A stretch of 35,900 nucleotides of DNA from Bacteroidales bacterium (GCA_030596125.1 JAUVKT010000018.1:1-35900), one strand, 5' to 3'; counted from the first letter of the stretch, positions 17,655 to 26,044 are shown. The notes: generated from the sequence alone by a model not told the origin. A program made the numbers and translations.

Positions 17655-18092
17655 CTATTTCTTATTTTCTCTCCACTGGTGGGAGTCGTCTTCGAATATC
17701 TCTTTTTTCCAGACCGGGTAGTCGGCTTTGATCATCTCAAGAATATGACGACAGGCCCGGGTTGCCTGATCCCTGTGTCCGGCTGCAACGAGAACCAGCA
17801 GTGAGATCTCGCCAACCTTTACCAGACCTGTTGAATGAATTATAACAATATGTTTTACATCGCTAAAGGCGTTGATTGTAACATCGATAATTTTCTTAGC
17901 CTGGGTAGCAACCATCTCATTATAGGCTGAATACTCGATCGCCTTAACTCTTTTATTATCTTTTATATCGCCTCTGACCTGACCAAGGAAAATAGAATGA
18001 CCGCCTGTATCATCTCTTTTCCCCAGAGCATTGATATGCCCGGAGATCAAACCGGTTGTAACCGGACCGTCAACAAGGAATGTCTGTTCCAT
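17655..18092 (-). CDS. moaE: Molybdopterin synthase catalytic subunit MoaE
   Basis: 145 aa. SIFLGQVRGD and VKAIEYSAYNEMVATQAKK are the usual MoaE core, and IHSTGLVKVGEISLLVLVAAGHRDQATRACRHILEMIKADYPVWKKEIFEDDSHQW is the diagnostic C-terminal half with the conserved lysines around the active site. It binds the MoaD C-terminus and inserts sulfur into precursor Z. The start lies 23 bp inside the end of the S41 protease gene, so translation is probably coupled and moaE is the last gene of the long minus-strand operon. Confidence 0.94.
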   Translation of the reverse strand: MEQTFLVDGPVTTGLISGHINALGKRDDTGGHSIFLGQVRGDIKDNKRVKAIEYSAYNEMVATQAKKIIDVTINAFSDVKHIVIIHSTGLVKVGEISLLVLVAAGHRDQATRACRHILEMIKADYPVWKKEIFEDDSHQWRENKK

Positions 18093-19818
18093 GTAAAAAT
18101 TCTAATGAATTATTATCGTTGTAATCTGTTGATGATAGAGGACCTGATGAAAGGGTGCCTGATTCACCTTTAAGTGTTAATGAATATATTATCTTGTCAC
18201 TGACCACTTCAATGGCTTTTGCTATCTGTTTGTCGTCATTAATAGTGTGTTTAATGACACCATCTTCATAATAATATCGGCCGATTATCTCGTCTTCCAA
18301 TAGTTTTGAAATCTCATCTCTGAACAATTTCAGGTCATTATCGAGACTGTGTTCAAGTTTATCTTTTAGCTGGTCAAAAAGATCCCGGTTTATTTCATAG
18401 TACTTCTCTTTTTTTGCTGTTGTGGTAAGCGCATTAAGAGCTCTTTCCGTTGAGTTGTTATAACTAAACTCCCGGGTTTTTAAATAGTTGGCAAAATCAA
18501 TGCAATCCTGGTCTGTCAGGGAGAATTTTTGGGGAATATCTATTGTTTCATGATCCCAGAAGTATTCAGTAGCAAAATCAAAAATAAATGAACGAAGATA
18601 TAGTTCGGTTGCGATCTGGCTAAGCTGCATTGATTCAACGCTGTAGTCAGGGATCAATCCACCCCCGTCTTTTACGATCCGTCCATTTTTTGTTTTAAAC
18701 TCGGAGATAAGTGAATCGGGGATATAACCTACAGAGCCATCTTCGTTACGATGCGAAAAATCGAGGGCCTGGATACACCTTCCACTTGGTATATAATACT
18801 TTGCAGTGGTTACTTTAAGTGTGGTATTATAACTCAGAGGCCGGCTTATTTGTACAAGACCTTTTCCGTACGAACGTTGTCCGACAACAATACCCCTGTC
18901 AAGATCCTGGATTGCTCCTGCTACTATTTCAGATGCAGATGCAGAGTTACTGTTGATCATTACAACAAGGGGAATATCTTCATCAACTGCCTGCCTGGTA
19001 GTTGTATGGGTAGCATCATACTGATTAACTTTGCCTTTGGTGCTTACAACTTCCTGTCCGGATCCGACAAACAGATTGACAATTTCAACAGCCTCGGTAA
19101 GCAGCCCCCCCGGGTTACTTCTCATGTCAAGTATAATCTTGTTGGCTCCGTGATCGTTTTTCAAAGTGACAAGTGCATGTTTAACATCCCGGGTGCAGTT
19201 TTGTGTGAAGTTTGTAAACCGTATATAACCAATATCTTCTCCGATCATCCCATAATATGGTACAGGGGGAATGGCAACCCTTTTGCGGGTAAGTTTCTTT
19301 TCAATATCTGCACCTTGTCGTTCGATAGTTAGTGTAACTTCGGTATTCGGATCACCTTTAAGTTTCTCACTTATTTTGGTAATCGAGAGTCCTTTTAATG
19401 ATTCGCCGTTAATACTTTTTAGAATATCACCTGCTTTAAGCTCAGCAAGATCTGCAGGAAATCCCTTATAGATCTGAGTTAATACAGCATAATCACCTTT
19501 TACCCTGATCAGGGAACCAATACCCCCGTACTTTCCGGTTGTCATGAACTGAAAATCGTCTATATCCTGTTCCGAGTAGTAAACCGTATATGGGTCAAGT
19601 GTTTTTAACATCTCATCTATGGAAGTTTTTACAAGCCTGTCGGGATCAATATCATCAACATAAAAAGCATTAAGCTCCCGGAACAATGAATAATAGATAT
19701 CAAGATTTTTTACAAGCTTGAAATCTTTGGATTCATTTTTGAGAAACGCAGCCGAAAATGTTCCGGCTATCACTATCATAGCAATAATAATTGCTTTTTT
19801 AACCATCATCCTGTTCAT
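18070..19818 (-). CDS. S41-family C-terminal processing peptidase with PDZ domain
   Basis: 582 aa. An N-terminal hydrophobic segment (KKAIIIAMIVIAGTFSAAF) gives a signal or membrane anchor. A PDZ domain spans about residues 95-165 (GFPADLAELKAGDILKSING). The Ser/Lys protease core has FTNFTQNCTRDV, ILDMRSNPGGLLTEAVE, the catalytic serine in NSNSASASEIVAGA (about residue 292) and GQRSYGKGLVQ with the catalytic lysine. A roughly 200-residue C-terminal extension is typical of Bacteroidota CtpA/Prc-like proteins. It would cleave the C-terminal ends of envelope proteins. The start codon overlaps the rnpA stop as ATGA, implying translational coupling. Confidence 0.93.
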   Translation of the reverse strand: MNRMMVKKAIIIAMIVIAGTFSAAFLKNESKDFKLVKNLDIYYSLFRELNAFYVDDIDPDRLVKTSIDEMLKTLDPYTVYYSEQDIDDFQFMTTGKYGGIGSLIRVKGDYAVLTQIYKGFPADLAELKAGDILKSINGESLKGLSITKISEKLKGDPNTEVTLTIERQGADIEKKLTRKRVAIPPVPYYGMIGEDIGYIRFTNFTQNCTRDVKHALVTLKNDHGANKIILDMRSNPGGLLTEAVEIVNLFVGSGQEVVSTKGKVNQYDATHTTTRQAVDEDIPLVVMINSNSASASEIVAGAIQDLDRGIVVGQRSYGKGLVQISRPLSYNTTLKVTTAKYYIPSGRCIQALDFSHRNEDGSVGYIPDSLISEFKTKNGRIVKDGGGLIPDYSVESMQLSQIATELYLRSFIFDFATEYFWDHETIDIPQKFSLTDQDCIDFANYLKTREFSYNNSTERALNALTTTAKKEKYYEINRDLFDQLKDKLEHSLDNDLKLFRDEISKLLEDEIIGRYYYEDGVIKHTINDDKQIAKAIEVVSDKIIYSLTLKGESGTLSSGPLSSTDYNDNNSLEFLHGTDIPC

Positions 19819-20252
19819 GTTAATTTTGCTTTAGATATTGTTTTATCTCCATGGTTTTCCGGGTCTGATAAAAGTAGTGAAATTTTTGAAATGACATTTT
19901 TAATATGGTTGTTAACATCATAAAAATCAGGAATCTTTTTACCTGTAAAAACCAGCATAATAATTATTTGCTTCTCTTTTTCTTTCAGAAGGTCGTACAG
20001 GTTGTTTTTGTTTAACCGCCAGGCCTCTCTTACCAATCGTTTTATCTTGTTCCTGTCTACAGCTCTTTTAAATGATTTTTTTGTAACACTTACTGCCATT
20101 TGTGCCGGGAATGGTATAGGACGATCGCTGTAACACCAGACAACACTGAATGAGTGTAACCAAAATGAATTTCCCTTTTCAAAAAGCAGGGCAATTGATT
20201 TTTTATTACTGAGCCGCTCTTTTTTACTGAAGCTGTAAATATTCTGTGACAT
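19815..20252 (-). CDS. rnpA: Ribonuclease P protein component
   Basis: About 145 aa if started at MSQNIYSFSKKERL (20252); the track's 20279 start adds nine unlikely residues and would sit against a -7-like box. The family pattern is intact: SFSKKERLSNKKSIALLFEKG at the N-terminus, then FPAQMAVSVTKKSFKRAVDRNKIKRLVREAWR carrying the RNR basic motif that contacts the RNA subunit. It binds the catalytic RNA to mature tRNA 5' ends. In many bacteria rnpA follows rpmH; here it is between hemD and the S41 protease gene, an order I associate with Bacteroidota. No yidD gene is found next to it. Confidence 0.93.
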   Translation of the reverse strand: MSQNIYSFSKKERLSNKKSIALLFEKGNSFWLHSFSVVWCYSDRPIPFPAQMAVSVTKKSFKRAVDRNKIKRLVREAWRLNKNNLYDLLKEKEKQIIIMLVFTGKKIPDFYDVNNHIKNVISKISLLLSDPENHGDKTISKAKLT

Positions 20253-20276
20253 AAATAAAAAATCCCGAAAGTATAT

Positions 20277-20284
20277 CAAAAATA
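20277..20284 (-). promoter_or_regulatory. Candidate internal -7 box before rnpA
   Basis: TATTTTTG on the minus strand fits TAnnTTTG and sits 24 bp before the preferred rnpA start, in the 64-bp gap after hemD. No clear -33 element. It would allow rnpA expression independent of the upstream operon. Confidence 0.25.
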
Positions 20285-20316
20285 GACACTCCCGGGATAA
20301 TGATATTATTAAATAC

Positions 20317-21069
20317 CTATTTTTTTACCTTCCTGCTTGCCTGAATAAAACTATCAAGGGCCATAGTCATAGACGGAGCCTGTGGATTGGGAGCATCAAT
20401 ATCAAGCCTTAAGCCCATACTTCTGATGGAATTAGCTGTGGTCGGACCGAATGCTGCAATCCTGGTGTTATTTTGTTCAAAATCAGGAAAATTTTCAAGG
20501 AGCGATTTTGGTCCGGACGGACTGTAAAATACCAGAATATCATAATATACATCAGCAAGATCTGAAAGATCGGCACTTATGGTTTTGTACAGGTTTCCTA
20601 TCTTATATTTGATATTGTTGTCATCCAGCAATTCAGGTATCTCAGCTTTATGAGGAATGGACAGAGGAACGAAATATTTATCTTCCTTATGTTTGTTGAT
20701 AATTGTTACAAGTTCCTGAAATTTCGCCTTACCATGAAATATTTTTCTCTTACGATAAACAATATATTTCTGCAGGTAGAAAGCAATATTCTCGGTTACA
20801 CAGAAATACTTCATTGCATCAGGCACAGTGATCCTTAACTCTTCGCAAATCCTGAAAAAATGGTCAATCCCAGTTTTACTGGTAAAAATAACGGCAGTAA
20901 AATCCAGGATATTAATTTTTTGCTGTCTGAACTCTTTGGAGGAGACGCCCACCACCTCTATAAATGGCCTGTAATCAATTTTCAGGTTATACTTCCTTGC
21001 AAGTTCAAAATAGGGAGATTTTGGGTTCTGGGGCTCCGGCTGTGAAACTAAAATACTCTTTATCTTCAA
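20317..21069 (-). CDS. hemD: Uroporphyrinogen-III synthase
   Basis: 250 aa, the usual HemD length, with the two-lobed, poorly conserved pattern of the family. ILVSQPEPQNPKSPY opens domain 1, DFTAVIFTSKTGIDHFF is the conserved 'vvfTSxnav' strand, YYDILVFYSPSGPKSLLENF the matching segment of domain 2, and TRIAAFGPTTANSIRSMGL the C-terminal signature. It cyclises hydroxymethylbilane to uroporphyrinogen III, the branch to haem, sirohaem and cobamides. It lies 39 bp after a DUF4271 gene, a neighbour characteristic of Bacteroidota. No other hem genes are in the window. Confidence 0.9.
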   Translation of the reverse strand: MKIKSILVSQPEPQNPKSPYFELARKYNLKIDYRPFIEVVGVSSKEFRQQKINILDFTAVIFTSKTGIDHFFRICEELRITVPDAMKYFCVTENIAFYLQKYIVYRKRKIFHGKAKFQELVTIINKHKEDKYFVPLSIPHKAEIPELLDDNNIKYKIGNLYKTISADLSDLADVYYDILVFYSPSGPKSLLENFPDFEQNNTRIAAFGPTTANSIRSMGLRLDIDAPNPQAPSMTMALDSFIQASRKVKK

Positions 21070-21108
21070 AACGCCACAATTTAAATTTCCAACTTCAACA
21101 CCTTCTGA

Positions 21109-21828
21109 CTAGAGAGCTCCCGACAGAAACTTAATAGTAATCAACATCGGGATAAATTCCAGTGTGCAAAGATATAAAATCATATTCAATAATGAAAAAC
21201 TCCTTTTCAGAAAGATGTTAGCTAATCGTAATATTCTTAGAATGAGCAATATAGCCGCCAAAACTACTGTGAAACCAATCAGAAAAATGTCCGGGATAAT
21301 TACCAGATATGGTATTAAAAAGTTAATAAATAAGAGAATAACAGACAAAAACATATAAAAGCGGGAGATGTTATAGTAATATTCATTAAAGGTTTCCCGG
21401 CTGTTGGTCACCCCTCCGGTAATAACAGATACAATATACCTGAAAAGAATAAAGAAGCTGATAACACCCAGATTAAAGAGCCAGAGAAAAAAATCTGAAA
21501 ACCCAAAAAAGAAGACATTAAAGGTTATTTCGGTAAAATAGCTGAATGTAGCGATGTTAATCAGAGAAATGATCCCCAGCATTATACCGGATATTTTTCT
21601 TCCAGCTCCTTTACTTCTGAATTGGGCGGATGCGTACCTGTTACTTAATACTATTCTGGTAAGTATTGTGAACACCTGTTTTTCTGTTACTGCAATAACC
21701 AGGTATAAAATTAAAGGTACCATAATGATCACAAGTATCCAGTCTTTTCTGAACAGATCGGCAGGTATTGTCTCTGCAATAAGCTGAAAACTTCTGATGA
21801 TGTTATGACCTGATAATGTTATCAGCAT
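21109..21828 (-). CDS. DUF4271 multi-pass membrane protein
   Basis: 239 aa with about six to seven hydrophobic segments (for example WILVIIMVPLILYLVIAV, VILLFINFLIPYLVIIP and IGFTVVLAAILLILRIL). The C-terminal YLCTLEFIPMLITIKFL is what I recognise as the DUF4271 signature. The function is unknown. It is nearly always beside hemD in Bacteroidota, which suggests co-regulation rather than a proven role in tetrapyrrole synthesis. It is 19 bp downstream of deoC and 39 bp upstream of hemD on the same strand. Confidence 0.82.
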   Translation of the reverse strand: MLITLSGHNIIRSFQLIAETIPADLFRKDWILVIIMVPLILYLVIAVTEKQVFTILTRIVLSNRYASAQFRSKGAGRKISGIMLGIISLINIATFSYFTEITFNVFFFGFSDFFLWLFNLGVISFFILFRYIVSVITGGVTNSRETFNEYYYNISRFYMFLSVILLFINFLIPYLVIIPDIFLIGFTVVLAAILLILRILRLANIFLKRSFSLLNMILYLCTLEFIPMLITIKFLSGAL

Positions 21829-21847
21829 TTTCGGTTATTTGAACAGG

Positions 21848-22693
21848 TTAGAAATATTTTATTTCCCTTCCTTCAATATCTGAAAGAAGGTCATCGGCAA
21901 GTCTGCTTGCACCAATCCTGAAATGATCGGGATGCAGCCAATCACTACCCAGAACGGTTTTAACAATAGCATAGTAAAGTGCTGCATCTTCACTTACTGA
22001 TATTCCTCCGGCAGGCTTAAATCCAACCATCCTGTTGTTGCTCCCGGAGTAGTCCTTAATTGCTTCACACATTACCCATGCTGCTTCGGGTGTTGCAGAA
22101 ACTGGTGCTTTCCCTGTTGATGTTTTAATAAAATCTGTTCCTGCCTCCATTGCCAGCATCGATGCAGAATAAATTTTGTCGGGATCGGCAAGAATACCGG
22201 TCTCCAGTATTACCTTAAGATAGGTACATCCTATAGTATCCTTAATAACTGAGATCTCATCAGATACTAAAGTACTATTTCCGGCTAGAAATTCTCCAAC
22301 AGAGATAACTATATCAATTTCATCGGCACCACTGTCAATGATCATTTTACACTCTTCGATCTTGTTCTTCAAAAAAGTCTGCGATGAAGGGAACGAGGCA
22401 CCGACCGAAGCGATATTTACTTCCTGAATATTGAGAGTGTCTCTGACCAGAGGAATAAATCTCGGGTAGACACATATAGCAGCAACACCTTTAAGATCGG
22501 GAAACAGATAGGGAAAGTTGTTAATTTTCTCACATAGTTCACCAATATTTTTTTCATTATCTGTAATATTGAGTGAAGTAAGATCAAGGAAACTTAATAT
22601 CCTTCTTAGTATTGTTGAGTCTGTTGCCGGCTTTATCTCATCAATTTTTTCCCTTATTGTACTGTTTGTTATTCCGGAAAATCTGTTTTCCAT
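21848..22693 (-). CDS. deoC: Deoxyribose-phosphate aldolase
   Basis: 281 aa class I aldolase (DERA). EIDIVISVGEFLAGN corresponds to the conserved acidic strand, LKVILETGIL follows, TDFIKTSTGK carries the Schiff-base lysine, and VGFKPAGGIS carries the second active-site lysine. It cleaves deoxyribose-5-phosphate to glyceraldehyde-3-phosphate and acetaldehyde in deoxynucleoside catabolism. It is part of the minus-strand run and 19 bp from DUF4271. No nucleoside phosphorylase or deoxyribomutase gene is adjacent. Confidence 0.95.
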   Translation of the reverse strand: MENRFSGITNSTIREKIDEIKPATDSTILRRILSFLDLTSLNITDNEKNIGELCEKINNFPYLFPDLKGVAAICVYPRFIPLVRDTLNIQEVNIASVGASFPSSQTFLKNKIEECKMIIDSGADEIDIVISVGEFLAGNSTLVSDEISVIKDTIGCTYLKVILETGILADPDKIYSASMLAMEAGTDFIKTSTGKAPVSATPEAAWVMCEAIKDYSGSNNRMVGFKPAGGISVSEDAALYYAIVKTVLGSDWLHPDHFRIGASRLADDLLSDIEGREIKYF

Positions 22694-22703
22694 TTGACTG
22701 TTT

Positions 22704-22796
22704 TTAGCTTAGGGTTGATAATGTATATGGAATAGTTTTGTTCATTTCATTTGCCGGGTCAATAACAGGCTTTTCCGGTGTCTCTTTATTTCTCAT
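22704..22796 (-). CDS. Possible 30-aa small ORF between the MFS gene and deoC
   Basis: On the minus strand an ATG 3 bp after the MFS stop opens a 30-codon frame, MRNKETPEKPVIDPANEMNK and so on, ending TAA 10 bp before the deoC ATG. It fills the gap almost exactly and has balanced, non-repetitive composition, but no motif I recognise and no obvious ribosome binding site. It could be a small coupling peptide, a remnant of a lost gene, or chance. It is too short for the supplied track. Confidence 0.25.
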   Translation of the reverse strand: MRNKETPEKPVIDPANEMNKTIPYTLSTLS

Positions 22797-22799
22797 GGT

Positions 22800-24053
22800 T
22801 TATTTATCATAGTTTATTATTGAGTTCAATTTTTTGTTTCTTGCAAGTGATGCGAAAACCGCAGGTATACATATTATTGCAAAGATAAGCAGTCCTGTCC
22901 TAATGGTTTTAAGAAGTGCAGGATAAGTATCCGGAGAAATTTTCTCTTTGCCAATAAACAAAGCGATCAGAAGCATGGCAATACCAAGGCTCATGGTCTG
23001 ACCTACCATTCTCATTGTTCCCAGCATACCGCTGGCAACCCCTAAGTGTCTTTTTTCTACAGAGCTCATGATGGCATTTGAATTTGGAGTGCTGAAAAGT
23101 GCATATCCAAAGCCGTTAAATGCGAGGATCGAAATAATATAGAACAGCGAAGTTGACTGTTGTATGAATGTTAATGCGAAAATACCGATAGCTGTCATTC
23201 CAATACCCAAACTGGCAATATAGCCCGGGTTAATTCTGTCTGAAAGTTTTCCGGCAGGGATCGAAAAGATAGTCATCATAACCGGTTGTGTCATTAGAAT
23301 AAACCCGGCTGTCCTTGCATCTAACCCTTTCAGATACTGAAGGTACAGACTCAGAAAAAACCCGATTGCCGAAGTAGCTGAATAGTGGATCATAGCTGCA
23401 AGGTTTGAATAGCTGAATACCCTGTTTGAACGAAGAAGGTTAATATACAGAAGAGGAAATTTTATTCTCTTCTCACTGTTTGCTTCAGCCCATTCTACAC
23501 GTATTTTATGAAATGTGAGAAATGCTGCTGTGGCACCTATCGGTATAAGTACGATAAAAATAGATCTCCAGCCAAAATATTCAGTTAACAATCCACCAAG
23601 AAACGGCCCGCTCGAAAGGCCTGCATAAACAGCAGTAATATTTATCCCCATTGCTTTTCCCCTTTCGCCGGGAGGGAAGACGGAGGTAATTATTGCCATA
23701 CTGTTTCCAAATATCATGGCACTTGACAAACCCTGTAACGATCTGAAAAATAAGAAATAACCTATACTCTTTGAAAATGTTATTGCCGAAGTAGTTAAGG
23801 TGAACATAACGAGGCCGTACATAAATACTTTTTTTCTCCCCATAATATCTCCAAGCCTGCCAAAAGGAAGCATAAATACGGCAGTAGTGAGCAGGTATAT
23901 GCTTACAACCCAGTTTAACTGTATAGCGTTTGCGTCAAGATCTTTACCAATAGCCGGAAGAGCAAGATTTATTGCAGCTCCCATAAAAGGTGTGCAAAAG
24001 GAAGCAAAAGCTGTGATAAAGAGAATTGATCGTTTAAACTGTCTGGTGTACAT
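22800..24053 (-). CDS. Major facilitator superfamily transporter (drug-efflux-like)
   Basis: 417 aa, about 12 hydrophobic segments. The N-terminal half has AAINLALPAIGKDLDANAIQLNWVVSIYLL and the motif-A region GRLGDIMGRKKVF between helices 2 and 3. SAMIFGNSMAIITSVFPPGERGKAMG and VYAGLSSGPFLGGLLTEYFGWRSIF match motif C-like antiporter features of the DHA2/EmrB-like group, although 14-helix DHA2 members are longer. It is likely a proton-driven exporter of unknown substrate. It sits between dtd (23 bp upstream) and deoC in the same orientation, an unusual neighbour for a nucleoside aldolase and perhaps an insertion into the operon. Confidence 0.88.
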   Translation of the reverse strand: MYTRQFKRSILFITAFASFCTPFMGAAINLALPAIGKDLDANAIQLNWVVSIYLLTTAVFMLPFGRLGDIMGRKKVFMYGLVMFTLTTSAITFSKSIGYFLFFRSLQGLSSAMIFGNSMAIITSVFPPGERGKAMGINITAVYAGLSSGPFLGGLLTEYFGWRSIFIVLIPIGATAAFLTFHKIRVEWAEANSEKRIKFPLLYINLLRSNRVFSYSNLAAMIHYSATSAIGFFLSLYLQYLKGLDARTAGFILMTQPVMMTIFSIPAGKLSDRINPGYIASLGIGMTAIGIFALTFIQQSTSLFYIISILAFNGFGYALFSTPNSNAIMSSVEKRHLGVASGMLGTMRMVGQTMSLGIAMLLIALFIGKEKISPDTYPALLKTIRTGLLIFAIICIPAVFASLARNKKLNSIINYDK

Positions 24054-24076
24054 CAGGAGAGATAAATAAACCGGGG

Positions 24077-24529
24077 TTATTCTTTGTTTTTTGTATCTAT
24101 AATAATTGTAACCGGACCATCGTTGATCAGAGAGATCTCCATTTTAGCACCAAACTGACCTGACCCGACACTGTTTCCGGTTAACTTTTCAATAGTTGAA
24201 ATAAATTGTTCATATAATGGAACCGCTATATCAGGACAGGCAGCCCTGATATAGGAAGGCCTGTTACCTTTTTTAGTTTTTGCATGAAGGGTAAACTGGC
24301 TTACAACAATAATGTTACCACCAACATCCTGAACCGAAAGATTCATCACGTCATTTTTATCGTTAAAGATCCTGAGCTGAATAATCTTGTTACACAACCA
24401 ATCCACATCCTCATTTGTGTCCGAATCTTCTATCCCAAGCAGAACAAGCAGGCCTTGCCGGATCTCAGCCATAATCCTGTTTTCGACAGTTACCGAGGCC
24501 CTGCTTACTTTTTGTATTACTGCTCTCAT
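24077..24529 (-). CDS. dtd: D-aminoacyl-tRNA deacylase (DTD)
   Basis: 150 aa from MRAVIQKVSRASV at 24529. The track's longer start (24619) reads through a low-complexity repeat ('LMPYALRLMPQ') and should be dropped. The active-site motifs are SQFTLHA (about residue 78) and NDGPVTIIID near the C-terminus, the Gly-cisPro element (GPVT) of DTD. It removes D-amino acids and mischarged glycine from tRNAs. It is the first gene of the minus-strand run. A -7-like box lies just upstream. Confidence 0.95.
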   Translation of the reverse strand: MRAVIQKVSRASVTVENRIMAEIRQGLLVLLGIEDSDTNEDVDWLCNKIIQLRIFNDKNDVMNLSVQDVGGNIIVVSQFTLHAKTKKGNRPSYIRAACPDIAVPLYEQFISTIEKLTGNSVGSGQFGAKMEISLINDGPVTIIIDTKNKE

Positions 24530-24547
24530 GCTCTTTAGTTGAAATTT

Positions 24548-24555
24548 CAAAGATA
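24548..24555 (-). promoter_or_regulatory. Candidate -7 box (TATCTTTG) for dtd and the downstream operon
   Basis: TATCTTTG on the minus strand fits TAnnTTTG and is 18 bp before the dtd ATG. No clear -33 TTTG upstream. If used, it would start the long dtd-to-moaE transcript. Confidence 0.35.
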
Positions 24556-24566
24556 GTAATAATTGA

Positions 24567-24597
24567 GGCATAAGGCGTAGGGCATATGGCATAAGGA
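24567..24597. repeat. 'GGCATAAGGCGTAGGGC' low-complexity repeat
   Basis: Three to four degenerate units in the divergent spacer between dtd and mntP. Same family as 17278-17327. Confidence 0.8.
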
Positions 24598-24661
24598 GAA
24601 ATGTTCCACAATTTGTCACAAATAAATATTCCTGTTATTTTTACCGGACTAAAACCGGAGG

Positions 24662-25225
24662 ATGGATATATTTACCTTGTTGGCATTAGCTGTTGGATTA
24701 TCGTTTGATACATTTGTTGTCTCCCTGTCTTTTGGTGTTGTTCAATCACGGATTAAATTTTTTAAGGCTTTAAATATAGCCCTGGTAATGGCTCTCTTTC
24801 AGGGTGGATTACCTGTGGCAGGATATTTTCTGGGATCTGTGATCCACCAATATGCCAGCATGATGGATCACTGGATAGCCTTTGTACTACTTGCAATTCT
24901 TGGTGGCCGGATGGTATATGAAGGAATAAAGGGTGATGTAGCTGTAAATTCACGTGATATTACAAAATTTTCAATTGTTCTGGCTATGGCAATCGCGACC
25001 AGCATTGATGCTTTTGCCGTTGGTGTAAGCTTTGCATTTATAAAGACTGATATATGGATTGCAGCTGTTATAATCGGGGCGGTTACATTAATTGCTTCAA
25101 TGACAGCAATAAGGATTGGTAAATCGGCCGGACCAAAACCAGGATCATGGGTTGAAATATCAGGCGGAATAATTCTTATAGCTATTGGAGTGAGGATACT
25201 GTTTGAGCATACAATTCTTGCATGA
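24662..25225 (+). CDS. mntP: Manganese efflux pump MntP
   Basis: 187 aa with six hydrophobic helices. The two internal repeats each begin with an Asp-containing helix: LSFDTFVVSLSFGV (helix 1) and IATSIDAFAVGVSFAF (helix 4), the paired acidic residues proposed to handle Mn2+. LFQGGLPVAGYFLG and LAILGGRMVYEG are also conserved. It exports Mn2+ when excess builds up. In some bacteria mntP is controlled by a yybP-ykoY riboswitch or MntR; the 132-bp upstream spacer shows no such structure to my eye. A GGAGG touches the ATG with no spacing, unlikely to serve as a normal Shine-Dalgarno. Confidence 0.92.
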   Translation: MDIFTLLALAVGLSFDTFVVSLSFGVVQSRIKFFKALNIALVMALFQGGLPVAGYFLGSVIHQYASMMDHWIAFVLLAILGGRMVYEGIKGDVAVNSRDITKFSIVLAMAIATSIDAFAVGVSFAFIKTDIWIAAVIIGAVTLIASMTAIRIGKSAGPKPGSWVEISGGIILIAIGVRILFEHTILA

Positions 25226-25255
25226 CTCTATTTTCATGATCCTATTTTCATGAAC

Positions 25256-26044
25256 CTATTTTATTGAGACCATTTTTCTTTTTCTTTTTTCGAAGGTTGC
25301 CATCTCTTTGTACCCGGCTTTTTTCACCAATGCATAGGCATCATCAAAATATTGGGCAGTATCTCCGGGACGGTGTGAATCGGAGTTTACACACACCGGA
25401 ACACCCTCTTCACTGAAAATATGCAGATAGGCAGGATCGGGATAAAAATCTGAAAGAGGTTTATTCATGCCATTAGTATTTATCTCAATGGCTACGTCAC
25501 TCTTTTTGAGGTTTTGGGCAAGCGATCTGTAGAGCTGTTCAGGATTATTAGCAGGGAAATATCTGAATATTCTCACCAGGTCGGGATGTCCCATTATATC
25601 AAAAAGCTCTGTCTCCGCAGCACGTGAAACAAGCTCAAAATATGATTCATATAATTTATCAAGATCCTTTTTTTCATAAAATTCGGGTCCGAGATCAACA
25701 CTTCCGTTATTCATATAATGAACAGACCCTATCAGGTAATCAAGTGGTAGATTTTCTGTTACCCTCGCAATCTCTTCCTCTTTTCCCGGAAGATAATCAA
25801 CCTCAAGCCCGATTCTGATAATGATGTTCCTGTTTTTATTCTTCAGGTCAAGAATCTTATCACAATATTCATTAAGCAGACCAGGAATTATACTCCATTT
25901 TTGCTGCGTTTCGGTAAGTGTAAGATGATCAGAAAACCCTATCTCATTTATACCCTTTTTCATGGCATGTCCCAGGTAATCTTCAAAAATACCCTGCCCG
26001 TCACTGTAAATGGTGTGAATATGATAGTCTGTCCGGTAGATCAT
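25256..26044 (-). CDS. PHP-domain phosphatase, HisJ-type histidinol-phosphatase family
   Basis: 262 aa. PHP metal-site motifs are in order: DYHIHTIYSDG (residues 6-16), GFSDHL, GLEVDY, IGSVHYMN, DIMGHPDLVR and VNSDSHRPGD. Together these provide the His/Asp/Glu ligands of a trinuclear metal centre. The family hydrolyses histidinol-phosphate or other small phosphomonoesters. No his genes are nearby, so a different phosphatase role is possible. It is convergent with mntP, and divergent from the Crp/Fnr regulator across 157 bp. Confidence 0.87.
   Translation of the reverse strand: MIYRTDYHIHTIYSDGQGIFEDYLGHAMKKGINEIGFSDHLTLTETQQKWSIIPGLLNEYCDKILDLKNKNRNIIIRIGLEVDYLPGKEEEIARVTENLPLDYLIGSVHYMNNGSVDLGPEFYEKKDLDKLYESYFELVSRAAETELFDIMGHPDLVRIFRYFPANNPEQLYRSLAQNLKKSDVAIEINTNGMNKPLSDFYPDPAYLHIFSEEGVPVCVNSDSHRPGDTAQYFDDAYALVKKAGYKEMATFEKRKRKMVSIK

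Noticed and set aside
24530-24619. Longer N-terminus for DTD
   Set aside because: It translates the repeat family and precedes the conserved MRAVIQKV start.
24530-24661. yybP-ykoY manganese riboswitch before mntP
   Set aside because: The spacer is only 132 bp, partly filled by a low-complexity repeat, and I see none of the conserved paired elements.
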